A stretch of DNA of 46,226 bases from Opitutaceae bacterium (lineage in GTDB: Bacteria > Verrucomicrobiota > Verrucomicrobiia > Opitutales > Opitutaceae), in assembly GCA_005786775.1 (NCBI GenBank), contig SYDD01000055.1, forward strand, positions 1 to 46,226, given 5' to 3'. Position 1 is the stretch's first letter. Every line of letters starts with the position of its first letter. A model generated the notes under the pieces. That model saw only the letters and a list, made by a program, of their open reading frames with translations, did not search any database and was not told the origin of the DNA. This document shows positions 1 through 8,607 of the stretch, in pieces. A program made the translations under genes and the position numbers.

Positions 1-1404
1 CACGCGCTGATCGGCGAGAACGGTGCCGGCAAGAGCACGCTGATGAAGGTGCTCAGTGGGGCGCACCAGGCGGACGCGGGTGAAATGACGCTGGACGGCC
101 GCCCCTACCGGCCCGGGGGCCCGCCCGACGCGCGCCGCCGCGGGGTGGCGATGATCTACCAGGAGCTTACCCTCGCGCCGCACCTCTCCGCTCGGGAGAA
201 CATCTTGCTCGGGCTCGAGCCGGCCAGGGCCGGCTGGATCGACGTCGCGGCCGCGCGGGCGGCCGCGCGGGACGCGCTTGCCCAGTTGGGCCACGGCGAC
301 CTCGACCTCGAGCGCCCCGCCGGCGCCTTCGGCATCGCCGAGCGGCAGGTGATCGAGATCGCCCGGGCCCTGATCTGCCGGCCGCGGGTGCTGATCCTCG
401 ACGAGCCCACGAGCAGCCTCACCGGAGCAGACACCGAGCGGCTGTTCGCGGTGATCGCCCGCCTGCGGGACCAGGGGGTGAGCATCATCTACATCAGTCA
501 CTTTCTCGAGGAGTGCCGCCGCCTCTGCGACCGCTACACGGTGCTTAAGGACGGCGCCTCGGTCGGCTCGGGCCGGATGGCGGAGGTCACGCCGGACGAC
601 CTCGTCACGATGATGACGGGCCGCGAGGTGCGCGACCTCTATCCCCGCAACGTGCGGGCGCCGGGCGAGCCGCTCCTCGAGGTGCGGGCGCTGGTGGGCG
701 GGCCGCGCCTGCGGGGCGCGGACTGTGTGGTGCGGTCGGGCGAAATCTTCGGGCTCGCGGGGCTGATCGGCGCCGGCCGCACCGAACTGCTGCGGGCGGT
801 CTTCGGGCTGGATCCACGGAGCGCGGGAGTCGTCCGGTTCGGCGGGGAGGACGCGGCTGCCCGGCCGCGCGAGTGCTGGGCACAGGGGGCGGGTTTCCTC
901 AGCGAGGACCGCAAAGAAGAGGGCCTGCTGCTCTCGCAGCCCCTCGGCGACAACCTGACTCTGACTAAGTTGGGCGCATTCAGTCGGGCTGGGTGGATCG
1001 ATACGGGGCAGCAGTCTGCGGCGGCGGCGCGCTGGATCAAGGCTCTGCGGATCCGCTGTCTCGGTCCGGGCCAGCCCGTGGGTCAGTTGTCAGGCGGCAA
1101 CCAGCAGAAAGTGGCCCTCGCGCGGCTACTTGAGCACCCCGCGCGGATTCTCCTCTTGGATGAACCCACCCGCGGCATCGACGTCAGCAGCAAGGCCGAG
1201 ATCTACACGTTGATCGGCGAGCTCGCCGCGGCCGGCAAGGCCGTGGTCGTGGCGAGCAGCCACTTGCCCGAGCTTCTCGGGCTCTGCGACACGATCGGCG
1301 TCATGTGCCGGGGCTCCCTCGTCGCGGTGCGCCCGCGCGCCGCGTGGTCCGAGGCCGAGCTCCTGCGCGTGGCGACCGGCGCCGCCTCCCCCTTCTCCGG
1401 ATGA
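1..1404 (+). CDS. Sugar ABC transporter ATP-binding protein (RbsA/MglA/XylG type), 5' end cut off
   Basis: This is the ATPase of a ribose/galactose/xylose-type ABC importer, two nucleotide-binding domains in one chain. The reading frame is open from base 1 and begins inside the first Walker A (GENGAGKST), so only about 30 N-terminal residues are missing; 467 residues are visible. NBD1 has Walker B VLILDEPTSSLT, with a weakened signature (GIAERQ instead of LSxxQ). NBD2 has the degenerate P-loop usual for this family (GLIGAGRTELL), then LSGGNQQK and LLLDEPTRGID. The stop overlaps the permease start in an ATGA, so the two are translationally coupled. The sugar cannot be read from the sequence. 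The periplasmic binding protein is probably upstream of the window. Confidence 0.95.
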   Translation, partial: HALIGENGAGKSTLMKVLSGAHQADAGEMTLDGRPYRPGGPPDARRRGVAMIYQELTLAPHLSARENILLGLEPARAGWIDVAAARAAARDALAQLGHGDLDLERPAGAFGIAERQVIEIARALICRPRVLILDEPTSSLTGADTERLFAVIARLRDQGVSIIYISHFLEECRRLCDRYTVLKDGASVGSGRMAEVTPDDLVTMMTGREVRDLYPRNVRAPGEPLLEVRALVGGPRLRGADCVVRSGEIFGLAGLIGAGRTELLRAVFGLDPRSAGVVRFGGEDAAARPRECWAQGAGFLSEDRKEEGLLLSQPLGDNLTLTKLGAFSRAGWIDTGQQSAAAARWIKALRIRCLGPGQPVGQLSGGNQQKVALARLLEHPARILLLDEPTRGIDVSSKAEIYTLIGELAAAGKAVVVASSHLPELLGLCDTIGVMCRGSLVAVRPRAAWSEAELLRVATGAASPFSG

Positions 1405-2366
1405 ATCCCCGCCTAACCGCCCTGCTGGCCCGCCTCGGTCCCTTCCTTGGCCTCGTGCTGGTCACTGCGCTCTTCGCGCTTCCCGCGGAGACCCGCGAGC
1501 ACTTTCTCTCCTACGCGAACTTCAAGATCGTCCTCACCCAAACCGTCATCGTCGCCATCGGTGCCCTCGGGATGACACTCATTATCGTCAGTGGGGGCAT
1601 CGACCTTTCGGTCGGCTCCAGCATCGCGTGCACCAGCGTCGTCGGGGCCCTGCTGCTGCAGCGCGGCTGGGGGCCGTTTCCCGTGGTGCTCGCGATGGTC
1701 GGCGCCGGCGCCTGCCTCGGCCTTGTCAACGGCCTCTCGATCGCGCTGCTCCGGGTCGTCCCCTTCATCATCACCCTGGGCACGCTCGGGGTGGCGCGCG
1801 GCGGCGCCAAGTGGCTCGCGGACAATCAGACGGTCAACTACGACTCCTCGCCGATCAACGGATGGATGACCACCGCCGACCCGTTCGGGTACGCGCTGCC
1901 CGCGGGAGTGTGGGTGGCGGCGGGCCTTGCGCTGGTGATGGCTGCGGTGTTGCGCCGCACGGTCTTCGGCCGGCACGTCTTCGCGTTGGGTTCGAACGAG
2001 GCCGCGGCCCGCCTCTGCGGGGTTGAAACCGCCCGGCTCAAGGTGGCGATCTACGCTGTGGCGGGCGCCACCTTCGGCGCGGCGGGGGTCTTCCAGCTCG
2101 CTCGGCTGCGGCAGGGGGATCCGACGGTGGCCGTAGGGCTCGAGCTGGACATTATCGCGGCGGTCATCATCGGCGGCGCTAGTCTCAGCGGGGGCGTGGG
2201 CACGGTGCTCGGCTCGATGATTGGCGCGCTCATCATGGCCGTGCTCCGCAATGGTTCCCAGCAGATGGGCTGGCCGACCTACTTTCAGGAGATCATCATC
2301 GGTCTGGTCATCATCGTCGCGGTCTTCGTCGACCGGCTACGGCAGGACCGCGCGGTCACCGCCTGA
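1401..2366 (+). CDS. Sugar ABC transporter permease (RbsC family)
   Basis: Inner membrane permease of the same importer, 321 residues, with the multiple hydrophobic segments of the BPD_transp_2 family. Family stretches are visible: GGIDLSVGS near residue 70, a central LGTLGVARG segment, GSNEAAARLCG in the cytoplasmic loop, and GGASLSGGVGTVLGS before the last helices. An open frame extends upstream to 1305, but the ATG at 1401 is preferred because it forms the ATGA overlap with the ATPase stop and gives the normal family length. The hybrid kinase follows 55 bp downstream on the same strand. No terminator hairpin is visible between them, so co-transcription is possible. Confidence 0.93.
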   Translation: MNPRLTALLARLGPFLGLVLVTALFALPAETREHFLSYANFKIVLTQTVIVAIGALGMTLIIVSGGIDLSVGSSIACTSVVGALLLQRGWGPFPVVLAMVGAGACLGLVNGLSIALLRVVPFIITLGTLGVARGGAKWLADNQTVNYDSSPINGWMTTADPFGYALPAGVWVAAGLALVMAAVLRRTVFGRHVFALGSNEAAARLCGVETARLKVAIYAVAGATFGAAGVFQLARLRQGDPTVAVGLELDIIAAVIIGGASLSGGVGTVLGSMIGALIMAVLRNGSQQMGWPTYFQEIIIGLVIIVAVFVDRLRQDRAVTA

Positions 2367-2421
2367 GCTGCCCCGTGGCCTCGGCATTGCCATCCGTAGC
2401 CGCCTCGCTTAGAGGAAAATA

Positions 2422-4494
2422 ATGCCGTCGCGTCCGCCCTTCCGCCATCCGACCAGAGTCCTGCTGGTCGATGACGAAGCGTTGGTCGCATCTGCCGTAA
2501 GGGCGGCGCTCGCAGACCTGACCGACCTCGAGTTCCACTTTTGCCAGGATTCGCGGCAGGCCCTTGCTGAGGCCCGGCGGCTCGGCCCCACCGTCATCCT
2601 GCAGGACCTGCTGATGCCGGAGGTTGACGGTCTCGAGCTCCTGCGGCGCTACCGTGAGGATGAGGTCCTGCGCGGGGTCCCCGTGATCGTGGTCTCTGCC
2701 AAGGAAGATGCACGGAGCAAGGCCCTCGCCTTCGAGCTCGGCGCCAGCGACTACCTCGTCAAGCTGCCCAACAAGGTCGAGCTAGTCGCGCGCGTGAAGC
2801 ACCATTCCGGCGCCTGCGTCAGCCGCCGCCAGCGCGACGAGGCGTTCGAGGCTCTGCGCGAGAGCGAGCAGGAACTAGGCGCCCGCAACGCGGAGCTCAT
2901 CGCGCTCAACGCCCGCCTCGAGGAGGCCACCCGCGCGAAGTCCGAGTTCCTCGCTAACATGAGCCACGAAATCCGCACTCCGATGAACGGAGTGATCGGG
3001 ATGACCGCGCTCTTGTTGGAGACTCCGCTCACCGGCGACCAGCGCACCTGTGTCGACACGATCCGCAGCTGCGGCGAGAGCCTGCTCACGATCATCAACG
3101 ACATCCTCGACTTCTCGAAGATCGAAGCGGGCCGTGTTGAGGTGGAACACCACCCCTACGACCTCCGGCAGTGCGTCGAGGATGCCTGCGATTTGGTGGC
3201 TCCGCGCGCTGCTGAAAAGGGCCTCGATCTTGTCGTCCTGATCGCTCCGGGCACCCCGGAGACCGTGATCGGAGACGGCACTCGCCTCCGCCAGATCTTG
3301 GTCAACCTCGCGGTCAACGCAGTTAAGTTTACCGCTCGAGGGCAGGTCGTGGTTGAGGTGCGAGCGGAGCCGGGGCCCGCGGCCGGCGGGGCAACGCTGC
3401 GCTTTGCAGTGCACGACACCGGCATTGGGGTCCCGGTGGACAAGCATGACCGGCTGTTCCGCTCGTTCTCGCAGGTCGATAGTTCCACGACGCGCCAGTA
3501 CGGCGGTACGGGCTTGGGCCTCGCGATCTGCAAGCGTCTCGCGGAGCTGCTCGGCGGGGGCATCGGCTTCGAAAGCAAGGAGGGCAAGGGATCCACGTTC
3601 TTCTTCCATGTGCAGGTACGTCTGGGTGAGCCGCAGCGCCCGCTCTGGCAGACTGCGACCGACTCGTTACGGGGCCGCCGAATTTTGGTGGTGGATGACA
3701 ACGCGGCGCAGCGCCGCCTCGTACGAGAATGCGCGGGGATCTGGCAGGCGGAGGTGGTAGAGGCCGCCAGCGTAGAGGAGGCCACCGGCCTGCTCGCTCG
3801 GACCGGCGGGCCCGCGCCGGATGTGGTGGTCATCGACGGGGAACTGCTGGGCGCGGATCCGGCCGCCGGTTTAGGTCGCTTCCGCGCCGGGGCGACCGCG
3901 GTACCGCCGATCCTCCTCTCCCTCCTGCGTCACCCACGGGCGGGAGAGCCGGGCGCCGGCGGCAGCGAGGTGTTCCTCGTCCGTCCGCTGCGCCCTGCGG
4001 TGCTTTACGAGTGCCTACTCCAACTGCTGGCGGAGCAGGCACTCCCCGCGGGCGGTGACGGGGCCGCCAGCCGTCTGCCGCGTCCGCTCGCCGCGCAGTT
4101 GCCGCTGCGCATCCTGGTGGCGGACGACAACACCGTTAACCAGATGGTTGTAGTGATGATGCTGAACCGAATGGGCTACGCCGCCGACGTGGTCGCCAAC
4201 GGCCTCGAGGTACTCCGGGCGCTGGAGGTGAAGGTCTACGACCTGATCTTCCTCGATATTCGGATGCCCGAGCTCGATGGCTACGACGTCGCCCGGCGGG
4301 TTCGTGAGCGCTGGGCCACCCAGCCTGCCGGTCGGCCGCGCCTCGTCGCCATCACTGGCAACGCGATGCAGGGCGAGCGGGAGCGCTGCCTCGAGGCCGG
4401 GATGGACGACTATGTCGCGAAGCCCTTCCGGCTGGATGACCTGCGCATAATGCTCCAGCGGTGGGGCCGTCGGCTGGTCTCAGGTAAGGCTTAG
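2422..4494 (+). CDS. Hybrid sensor kinase: REC - HisKA - HATPase - REC - REC
   Basis: Cytoplasmic histidine kinase of 690 residues with no membrane segment or PAS domain; its input is an N-terminal receiver. REC1 (about 12-128) has acceptor D62 in QDLLMP and a GASDYLVKLPNKVELVAR segment that resembles the WspR receiver. A coiled linker leads to the HisKA H-box SHEIRTPMNG (His182), then an HATPase domain with the N box (ILVNLAVNAVKF) and G boxes (DTGIGV, GGTGLGLAI). REC2 (about 415-535) keeps an Asp (VVIDGELL) but has Arg where the conserved Lys should be (FLVRPLRP), so it may be a pseudo-receiver. REC3 (about 560-680) looks active (FLDIRMPELDG, YVAKPF). A purine-rich AGAGGA site precedes the ATG. 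Its stop overlaps the convergent phosphatase stop by 4 nt. Confidence 0.93.
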   Translation: MPSRPPFRHPTRVLLVDDEALVASAVRAALADLTDLEFHFCQDSRQALAEARRLGPTVILQDLLMPEVDGLELLRRYREDEVLRGVPVIVVSAKEDARSKALAFELGASDYLVKLPNKVELVARVKHHSGACVSRRQRDEAFEALRESEQELGARNAELIALNARLEEATRAKSEFLANMSHEIRTPMNGVIGMTALLLETPLTGDQRTCVDTIRSCGESLLTIINDILDFSKIEAGRVEVEHHPYDLRQCVEDACDLVAPRAAEKGLDLVVLIAPGTPETVIGDGTRLRQILVNLAVNAVKFTARGQVVVEVRAEPGPAAGGATLRFAVHDTGIGVPVDKHDRLFRSFSQVDSSTTRQYGGTGLGLAICKRLAELLGGGIGFESKEGKGSTFFFHVQVRLGEPQRPLWQTATDSLRGRRILVVDDNAAQRRLVRECAGIWQAEVVEAASVEEATGLLARTGGPAPDVVVIDGELLGADPAAGLGRFRAGATAVPPILLSLLRHPRAGEPGAGGSEVFLVRPLRPAVLYECLLQLLAEQALPAGGDGAASRLPRPLAAQLPLRILVADDNTVNQMVVVMMLNRMGYAADVVANGLEVLRALEVKVYDLIFLDIRMPELDGYDVARRVRERWATQPAGRPRLVAITGNAMQGERERCLEAGMDDYVAKPFRLDDLRIMLQRWGRRLVSGKA

Positions 4495-5567
4495 CGAACC
4501 GCCGCGGCGGCCGGGAGCTGGAGCTGGCTGAGGCGCAGGGAGGTTTTCGCGCGGACACGGCCCGTGCCGTCGCGCACCTGCAGGGCCACGCGCGGGTCGG
4601 ACTGCTGCCAGTCGATCTCGATCCAGCCGAAGTGATGGTCCATGCAGGCCTGACCGAGGCGGTTGCGGTTGGGCTCTAGGTTGTCCCACTCGGTGTTGAT
4701 CCCGCTCGCGGTGAGGTCGTGGAGAGGGTAGCACTTCGGCGCCTTCAACACCGAGATCTCGCCCCAGTGTACGTCGCCGGAGAGAAAGACGACCCCCTGC
4801 GCGCGCGTGCTCACGATCAGGTCCACCATCCGGTCGACCTCCCGGGGAAAATTGGTCCAAGACTCCCAGCCATTGTACTCGTGGGCAAACTGGATGCTCG
4901 TGCCGATTAGGCGCAGGTCGGCCGGCTCCTGCAGCCGCTCCCGCAGCCACGTCCATTGCTCCGCGCCGAGGAAGGTATTCTCCGGGTTGGAGTCGGGGCG
5001 GTAGTCATTCTTGTAGGAGGAATTGGTGTTCCGGGTCAGCGGGCTGCGGAAGGTGCGGGTGTCGAGGAGAATGACCTGCAAGGTGCGTTTTCCGGCCGGG
5101 TCCGTGAAACGGTAGCTGGTATGGATGCCCGGGCGCCCCCGGCGGGGACTGTCCGCTGGTTCCTGCCAGAAACGGAGGAAAACCTCCTTCGAAGCCTCCT
5201 TCATCGGATAGTCGCGCCCGCCGTCGTTCACCCCGTAATCGTGGTCATCCCAAGTCGCGATCATTGGCACCTCTGCGCGGAGGGCCGCAAACGTGGGCTT
5301 GGCCGCGACCTGGCGGTACTTGGCCTCGAGGACGGCCATGTCCTCCGTGTCTCCATACACGTTGTCGCCGAGCCAAATGAAGAGCTCGGGCTGGAGTTCA
5401 CGTACCATCTGAAGCACCGGTGCAGGGCGGTCCTGCTTCATGCACGAGCCGAGGGCGATCCGTGAGACGAGGGGATTTATGGCCGGAGCGGGCACGGGCG
5501 GCATGGCCCCGGTCGCGGCGGTGAAAGAGCTCAGAAACAAGCAGAAAAGGAGGGAACGGGTGCGCAT
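4491..5567 (-). CDS. PhoD-like alkaline phosphatase / metallophosphoesterase, secreted
   Basis: Secreted metallophosphatase of the PhoD (alkaline phosphatase D) family, 358 residues, expected to hydrolyse phosphoesters outside the cytoplasm. Metal-site motifs appear in order: GSCMKQ near the start, WLGDNVYGD, ATWDDHDYGVNDGG, then LSGDVHWGEIS. The ATG at 5567 gives a clean signal peptide (MRTRSLLFCLFLSSFTAATGA). An in-frame start at 5639 would put 24 charged residues ahead of it and is less likely. The protein lacks the N-terminal Ig-like domain of full-length PhoD, so it belongs to the shorter subfamily. It is transcribed divergently from lnt, with little space between the starts. No Pho-box-like repeat was recognised. 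Confidence 0.9.
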   Translation of the reverse strand: MRTRSLLFCLFLSSFTAATGAMPPVPAPAINPLVSRIALGSCMKQDRPAPVLQMVRELQPELFIWLGDNVYGDTEDMAVLEAKYRQVAAKPTFAALRAEVPMIATWDDHDYGVNDGGRDYPMKEASKEVFLRFWQEPADSPRRGRPGIHTSYRFTDPAGKRTLQVILLDTRTFRSPLTRNTNSSYKNDYRPDSNPENTFLGAEQWTWLRERLQEPADLRLIGTSIQFAHEYNGWESWTNFPREVDRMVDLIVSTRAQGVVFLSGDVHWGEISVLKAPKCYPLHDLTASGINTEWDNLEPNRNRLGQACMDHHFGWIEIDWQQSDPRVALQVRDGTGRVRAKTSLRLSQLQLPAAAAVR

Positions 5568-5605
5568 CGGGGGGAGGACGGGGCTTCGGGCGCAGCCTTT
5601 CTTCC

Positions 5606-7339
5606 GTGCGGCCGCGATGCAATCCGAACCGCGCCGCACGCCAGGTCAGCGACGACTTGCCCGCGGCGGGCGGATCGCGCTTGCTCGTCGCCTCCTTGGA
5701 CACGCCCGCGTTGCCTCTTCTGCCGGATGTTGCGCCCGCCACTCGCCCCCACCGGGCGCGTTGGGCTGCCGCCGCCGTGTTGGTTGCGACGGCTACGCTC
5801 ACGGTGCTCGCCTTTCCGCCCTTCCGGGTGCCGGAGGCGGCGTACGCCGCGCTGTTTCCGGCCGTCTTCTGGGCCTATCACCGCCCCGCCTGGCGGCTCT
5901 ACTTGACCACCCTGTTCGCGGCCCAGGCGCTCGCCTGGACCGTGCTGCTCGGCTGGCTGCACCACGTCACTTGGCTCGGGTTGCTGCTGCTGGGGCCCTT
6001 TATCGGAGCGTGGGTCGGAGTCTGGTTCGTGGCGGTCCGCTGGGTGATGCCGCGCCTGCCGGGCCAGACCACCCCGGTACGCCTGCTGGCGGTGCTCGGC
6101 CTCGCGGGCGGCTGGGTGGTCGTGGAGTGGACGCGCTCTTGGCTGCTCGGCGGGTTCCCGTGGCTGCCGCTTTCCGCGAGCCAGTGGGAGCGAGTGAGCA
6201 TCTTGCAGGTGGCGCCCTACACGGGCGCCTACGGGATCTCCTTTGTGCTCGTGATGATGAACCTCGGCTTTGCCGCATACGCGCACCGGCTTTTCCGGGA
6301 GCGCGTGACCGGCATCAACAAGCGGAGCCAGGAGTTCTTCCTCGCCCTCTTCCTCCTCCTAGGTTGCGTCTCCCTGCACGTCACCGAAGCCTTCAATCGC
6401 CGCGGCCAGGCGGTTCCGATTGGGCGGGTCGCGATCGTGCAGCCCAAGATTCCGCAGGAGATTAAGTGGGACCCGCAGCGCGCGCCCGCCATCCTCGAAG
6501 TCCTGCGCGAGGTGACGCTCCAGGCCGCCGCTGGCCGGCCGGATCTCATCCTTTGGCCGGAAGCGGTGACGCCGCTTGCCGTCCGGGGGGACGAGGCGGT
6601 GCGGGCCTGGGTCGAGGGGCTGGTGCGCGAGGCCCGGGCGCCGCTGGTGCTAGGTTCGATCGCGGTTGAGCAACCCGGACAGCCCAGCGAATCCTGGCGC
6701 AACGGGGCTTTTCTGGTGACCCCCACCGAGGGTGTGGCGACGAACTATTACGTGAAGCGGCAACTGGTCCCGTTCGGCGAGTACGTGCCGCTGCGCCCAC
6801 TGATCGGCTGGATCGGCAAGTTCGTCCCCATCGGGGGGGACTTCGAGCCGGGTGACACTTCCGCGCCGCTGCTCACGCCGGTGGCCGGAAGCGCGTTGGC
6901 CGCCGGGCCGCTGATCTGTTACGAGGATATTTTCCCGGGGCTCGCGCGGGGCAGTGTCATCGGCGGCTCGGACCTGCTGGTGGTGCTGACCAACAACGGC
7001 TGGTTCGGTGAGGGCGGCGCCGCGGAACAGCACGCGGCCCACGCGGTGTTGCGCGCGGTGGAGACTCGGCGGCCCGTACTCCGGTGCGGCAACGCGGGCT
7101 GGAGCGGTTGGATCGACGAGTTCGGGATCATCCGCGCCCGGCTCACGGACGACGCCGGCAGCCTGTACTTCCGCGGTTTCCGGACCCTCGAGGTGACGCG
7201 TGATCCGCGCTGGGTGGGTCGCGCCACGCCGTATGTAGCGTGGGGCGACTGGTTCGTGCTCCTGAGCGCGGCGCTGGCGGCGGGCGCGGTGCTACTCCTG
7301 CGGACCGCGCCGCGGCCGCCTCCCGCCGGCGGCGCCTGA
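5606..7339 (+). CDS. lnt: Apolipoprotein N-acyltransferase
   Basis: Inner membrane enzyme that adds the third acyl chain to the N-terminal Cys of lipoproteins, the last step of lipoprotein maturation before Lol export. The N-terminal third has about six membrane segments. The periplasmic nitrilase domain follows, with the catalytic triad Glu in LILWPEAVTPL, Lys in YYVKRQLVPFGEYVP and Cys in LICYEDIFPG. A last membrane helix lies near the C-terminus. At 577 residues it is longer than the usual 500-530. The start is uncertain: GTG 5606 is the outermost plausible one, and TTG 5696 would remove 30 featureless residues and fit the family better. It ends 20 bp before the convergent M20 peptidase stop. 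Confidence 0.93.
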   Translation: MRPRCNPNRAARQVSDDLPAAGGSRLLVASLDTPALPLLPDVAPATRPHRARWAAAAVLVATATLTVLAFPPFRVPEAAYAALFPAVFWAYHRPAWRLYLTTLFAAQALAWTVLLGWLHHVTWLGLLLLGPFIGAWVGVWFVAVRWVMPRLPGQTTPVRLLAVLGLAGGWVVVEWTRSWLLGGFPWLPLSASQWERVSILQVAPYTGAYGISFVLVMMNLGFAAYAHRLFRERVTGINKRSQEFFLALFLLLGCVSLHVTEAFNRRGQAVPIGRVAIVQPKIPQEIKWDPQRAPAILEVLREVTLQAAAGRPDLILWPEAVTPLAVRGDEAVRAWVEGLVREARAPLVLGSIAVEQPGQPSESWRNGAFLVTPTEGVATNYYVKRQLVPFGEYVPLRPLIGWIGKFVPIGGDFEPGDTSAPLLTPVAGSALAAGPLICYEDIFPGLARGSVIGGSDLLVVLTNNGWFGEGGAAEQHAAHAVLRAVETRRPVLRCGNAGWSGWIDEFGIIRARLTDDAGSLYFRGFRTLEVTRDPRWVGRATPYVAWGDWFVLLSAALAAGAVLLLRTAPRPPPAGGA

Positions 7340-7359
7340 ACCCAGGGTTCCCGGCCGGC

Positions 7360-8550
7360 TCAGCCCAGAGTGATCTCGCCCTGGGAAAGGCGCAGCAGGA
7401 AGAGTGCGGCGACCTGGGCCCGTGGCGCGATCGTATCGGTGCGGATGAATTCCCGGTTGCTGTGCAGGTGGTCGCCGATGGGCCCGAGGCCGTCGAGGTT
7501 GGGCAGCCCGTCGGCGGACAAAAAGTTGCCATCCGAGGCGCCACCGGTGTGCACCCAGTCGAACGGAGGCAAGCCGACCGTGGCGGCGGCGTCTCGCCAG
7601 GCGGCGAAGGCGCGTTCCTCCCGCGGCCCGCACTCCTTGGGCGGACGGTTGAACCCGCCCTTCAGCTCCAAGCGAAGGCCTTCCCGCTGGTTGATCGCGC
7701 CGGCGAGCTGTTCTAGGCGGTGCAGGAGAGCGTCGCGGTCGGCGGCGGTAGTGACACGCAGGTCGAGCTCAGCCGCAGCTTGGTCGGGTACCACGTTGGT
7801 CGCGGGGCCACCCCCGCGAATGTTGCCAACATTGACCAGCACCCCGGGCAGTTCCGCGGGGAGCCGGCTGGCGGCGAGGAGGAATTCGGCGAGCGCGAGG
7901 ATCGCGTTCCGCCCGTCGTTCGGAACCTTGGCGGCGTGAGCGGCGCGGCCGTGGGCCATGGCGATCATCCCGCCGGTGCCCTTCCGCGAACGCACGAGGT
8001 CCCCGTTCACACGCGCGGGTTCGAAGACGAGACCGAGGTGGTGCCGCGCGGCAGCCGCAGTGAACAGCGCCCGGCTGCCGTGCGAACCGGTCTCCTCATC
8101 CGGGGTGAGCAGCACCTCCCAGCCGAGCCGTTCGCCGGGGCCGGACGCCTCGAGCGCGGAGAGCGCGGCGAGTATCACCAACAGGCCGCCCTTCATGTCG
8201 ATCACACCGGGACCGCGAAGCGTCGTGGCGTCGAGACGGGTGCAGGTCTGAAATGGGTCGTCGGCCTCGTAGACCGTGTCGAAGTGACCGCTCAGCAGTA
8301 CTTGCACAGGTGCCTCCGGCCGAAGGCGCAGGCGCAGGGCCGCCGCGGTGCCGGGGCAGGGCGGCTCATCGATGGCGGCGGTCGGGAACGCGGCGGTGAA
8401 GTCCTGCCGGAGGACGGTGCGCATCCGGTCGAGCCCGGCGCGGTGGCCGGAGCCGGAATTCACGTTGGCCCAGCGCTCAAGCTGGTCGACGAGGGCCGGG
8501 GTGCGGCCGGGCAGGCCGGCGATCGGGGCGGGCAGGGCGGAATTAGGCAC
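7360..8550 (-). CDS. M20 family metallopeptidase (carboxypeptidase G2-like)
   Basis: Di-zinc amidohydrolase/peptidase of family M20, 396 residues, with a GTG start. Metal ligands and catalytic residues appear in the expected order: His-Asp in LSGHFDTVY, Asp in GVIDMKGG, Glu-Glu in TPDEETGSHGS, Glu in LVFEPAR, and the C-terminal His in GDHLHSNREF. The dimerisation (lid) domain lies between, with NVGNIRGGGPATNVVPD typical of the CPG2/ArgE group. No signal peptide is seen, so it is probably cytoplasmic. The substrate is unknown: an N-acyl or C-terminal amino acid, such as the Glu of folates in CPG2. It lies 57 bp downstream of a TonB receptor on the same strand, so both may serve uptake and breakdown of one compound. 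Confidence 0.9.
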   Translation of the reverse strand: MPNSALPAPIAGLPGRTPALVDQLERWANVNSGSGHRAGLDRMRTVLRQDFTAAFPTAAIDEPPCPGTAAALRLRLRPEAPVQVLLSGHFDTVYEADDPFQTCTRLDATTLRGPGVIDMKGGLLVILAALSALEASGPGERLGWEVLLTPDEETGSHGSRALFTAAAARHHLGLVFEPARVNGDLVRSRKGTGGMIAMAHGRAAHAAKVPNDGRNAILALAEFLLAASRLPAELPGVLVNVGNIRGGGPATNVVPDQAAAELDLRVTTAADRDALLHRLEQLAGAINQREGLRLELKGGFNRPPKECGPREERAFAAWRDAAATVGLPPFDWVHTGGASDGNFLSADGLPNLDGLGPIGDHLHSNREFIRTDTIAPRAQVAALFLLRLSQGEITLG

Positions 8551-8607
8551 GCGCGTCCCTACGCGCGCGGGCTCGTGGGCGCAAGTCGCGGCGGCGCGCC
8601 GGCCAGC

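Noticed and set aside
7338..7350. Perfect inverted repeat GAACCC-A-GGGTTC at the end of lnt as a terminator
   Set aside because: A one-base loop cannot form a normal hairpin and there is no T-run.
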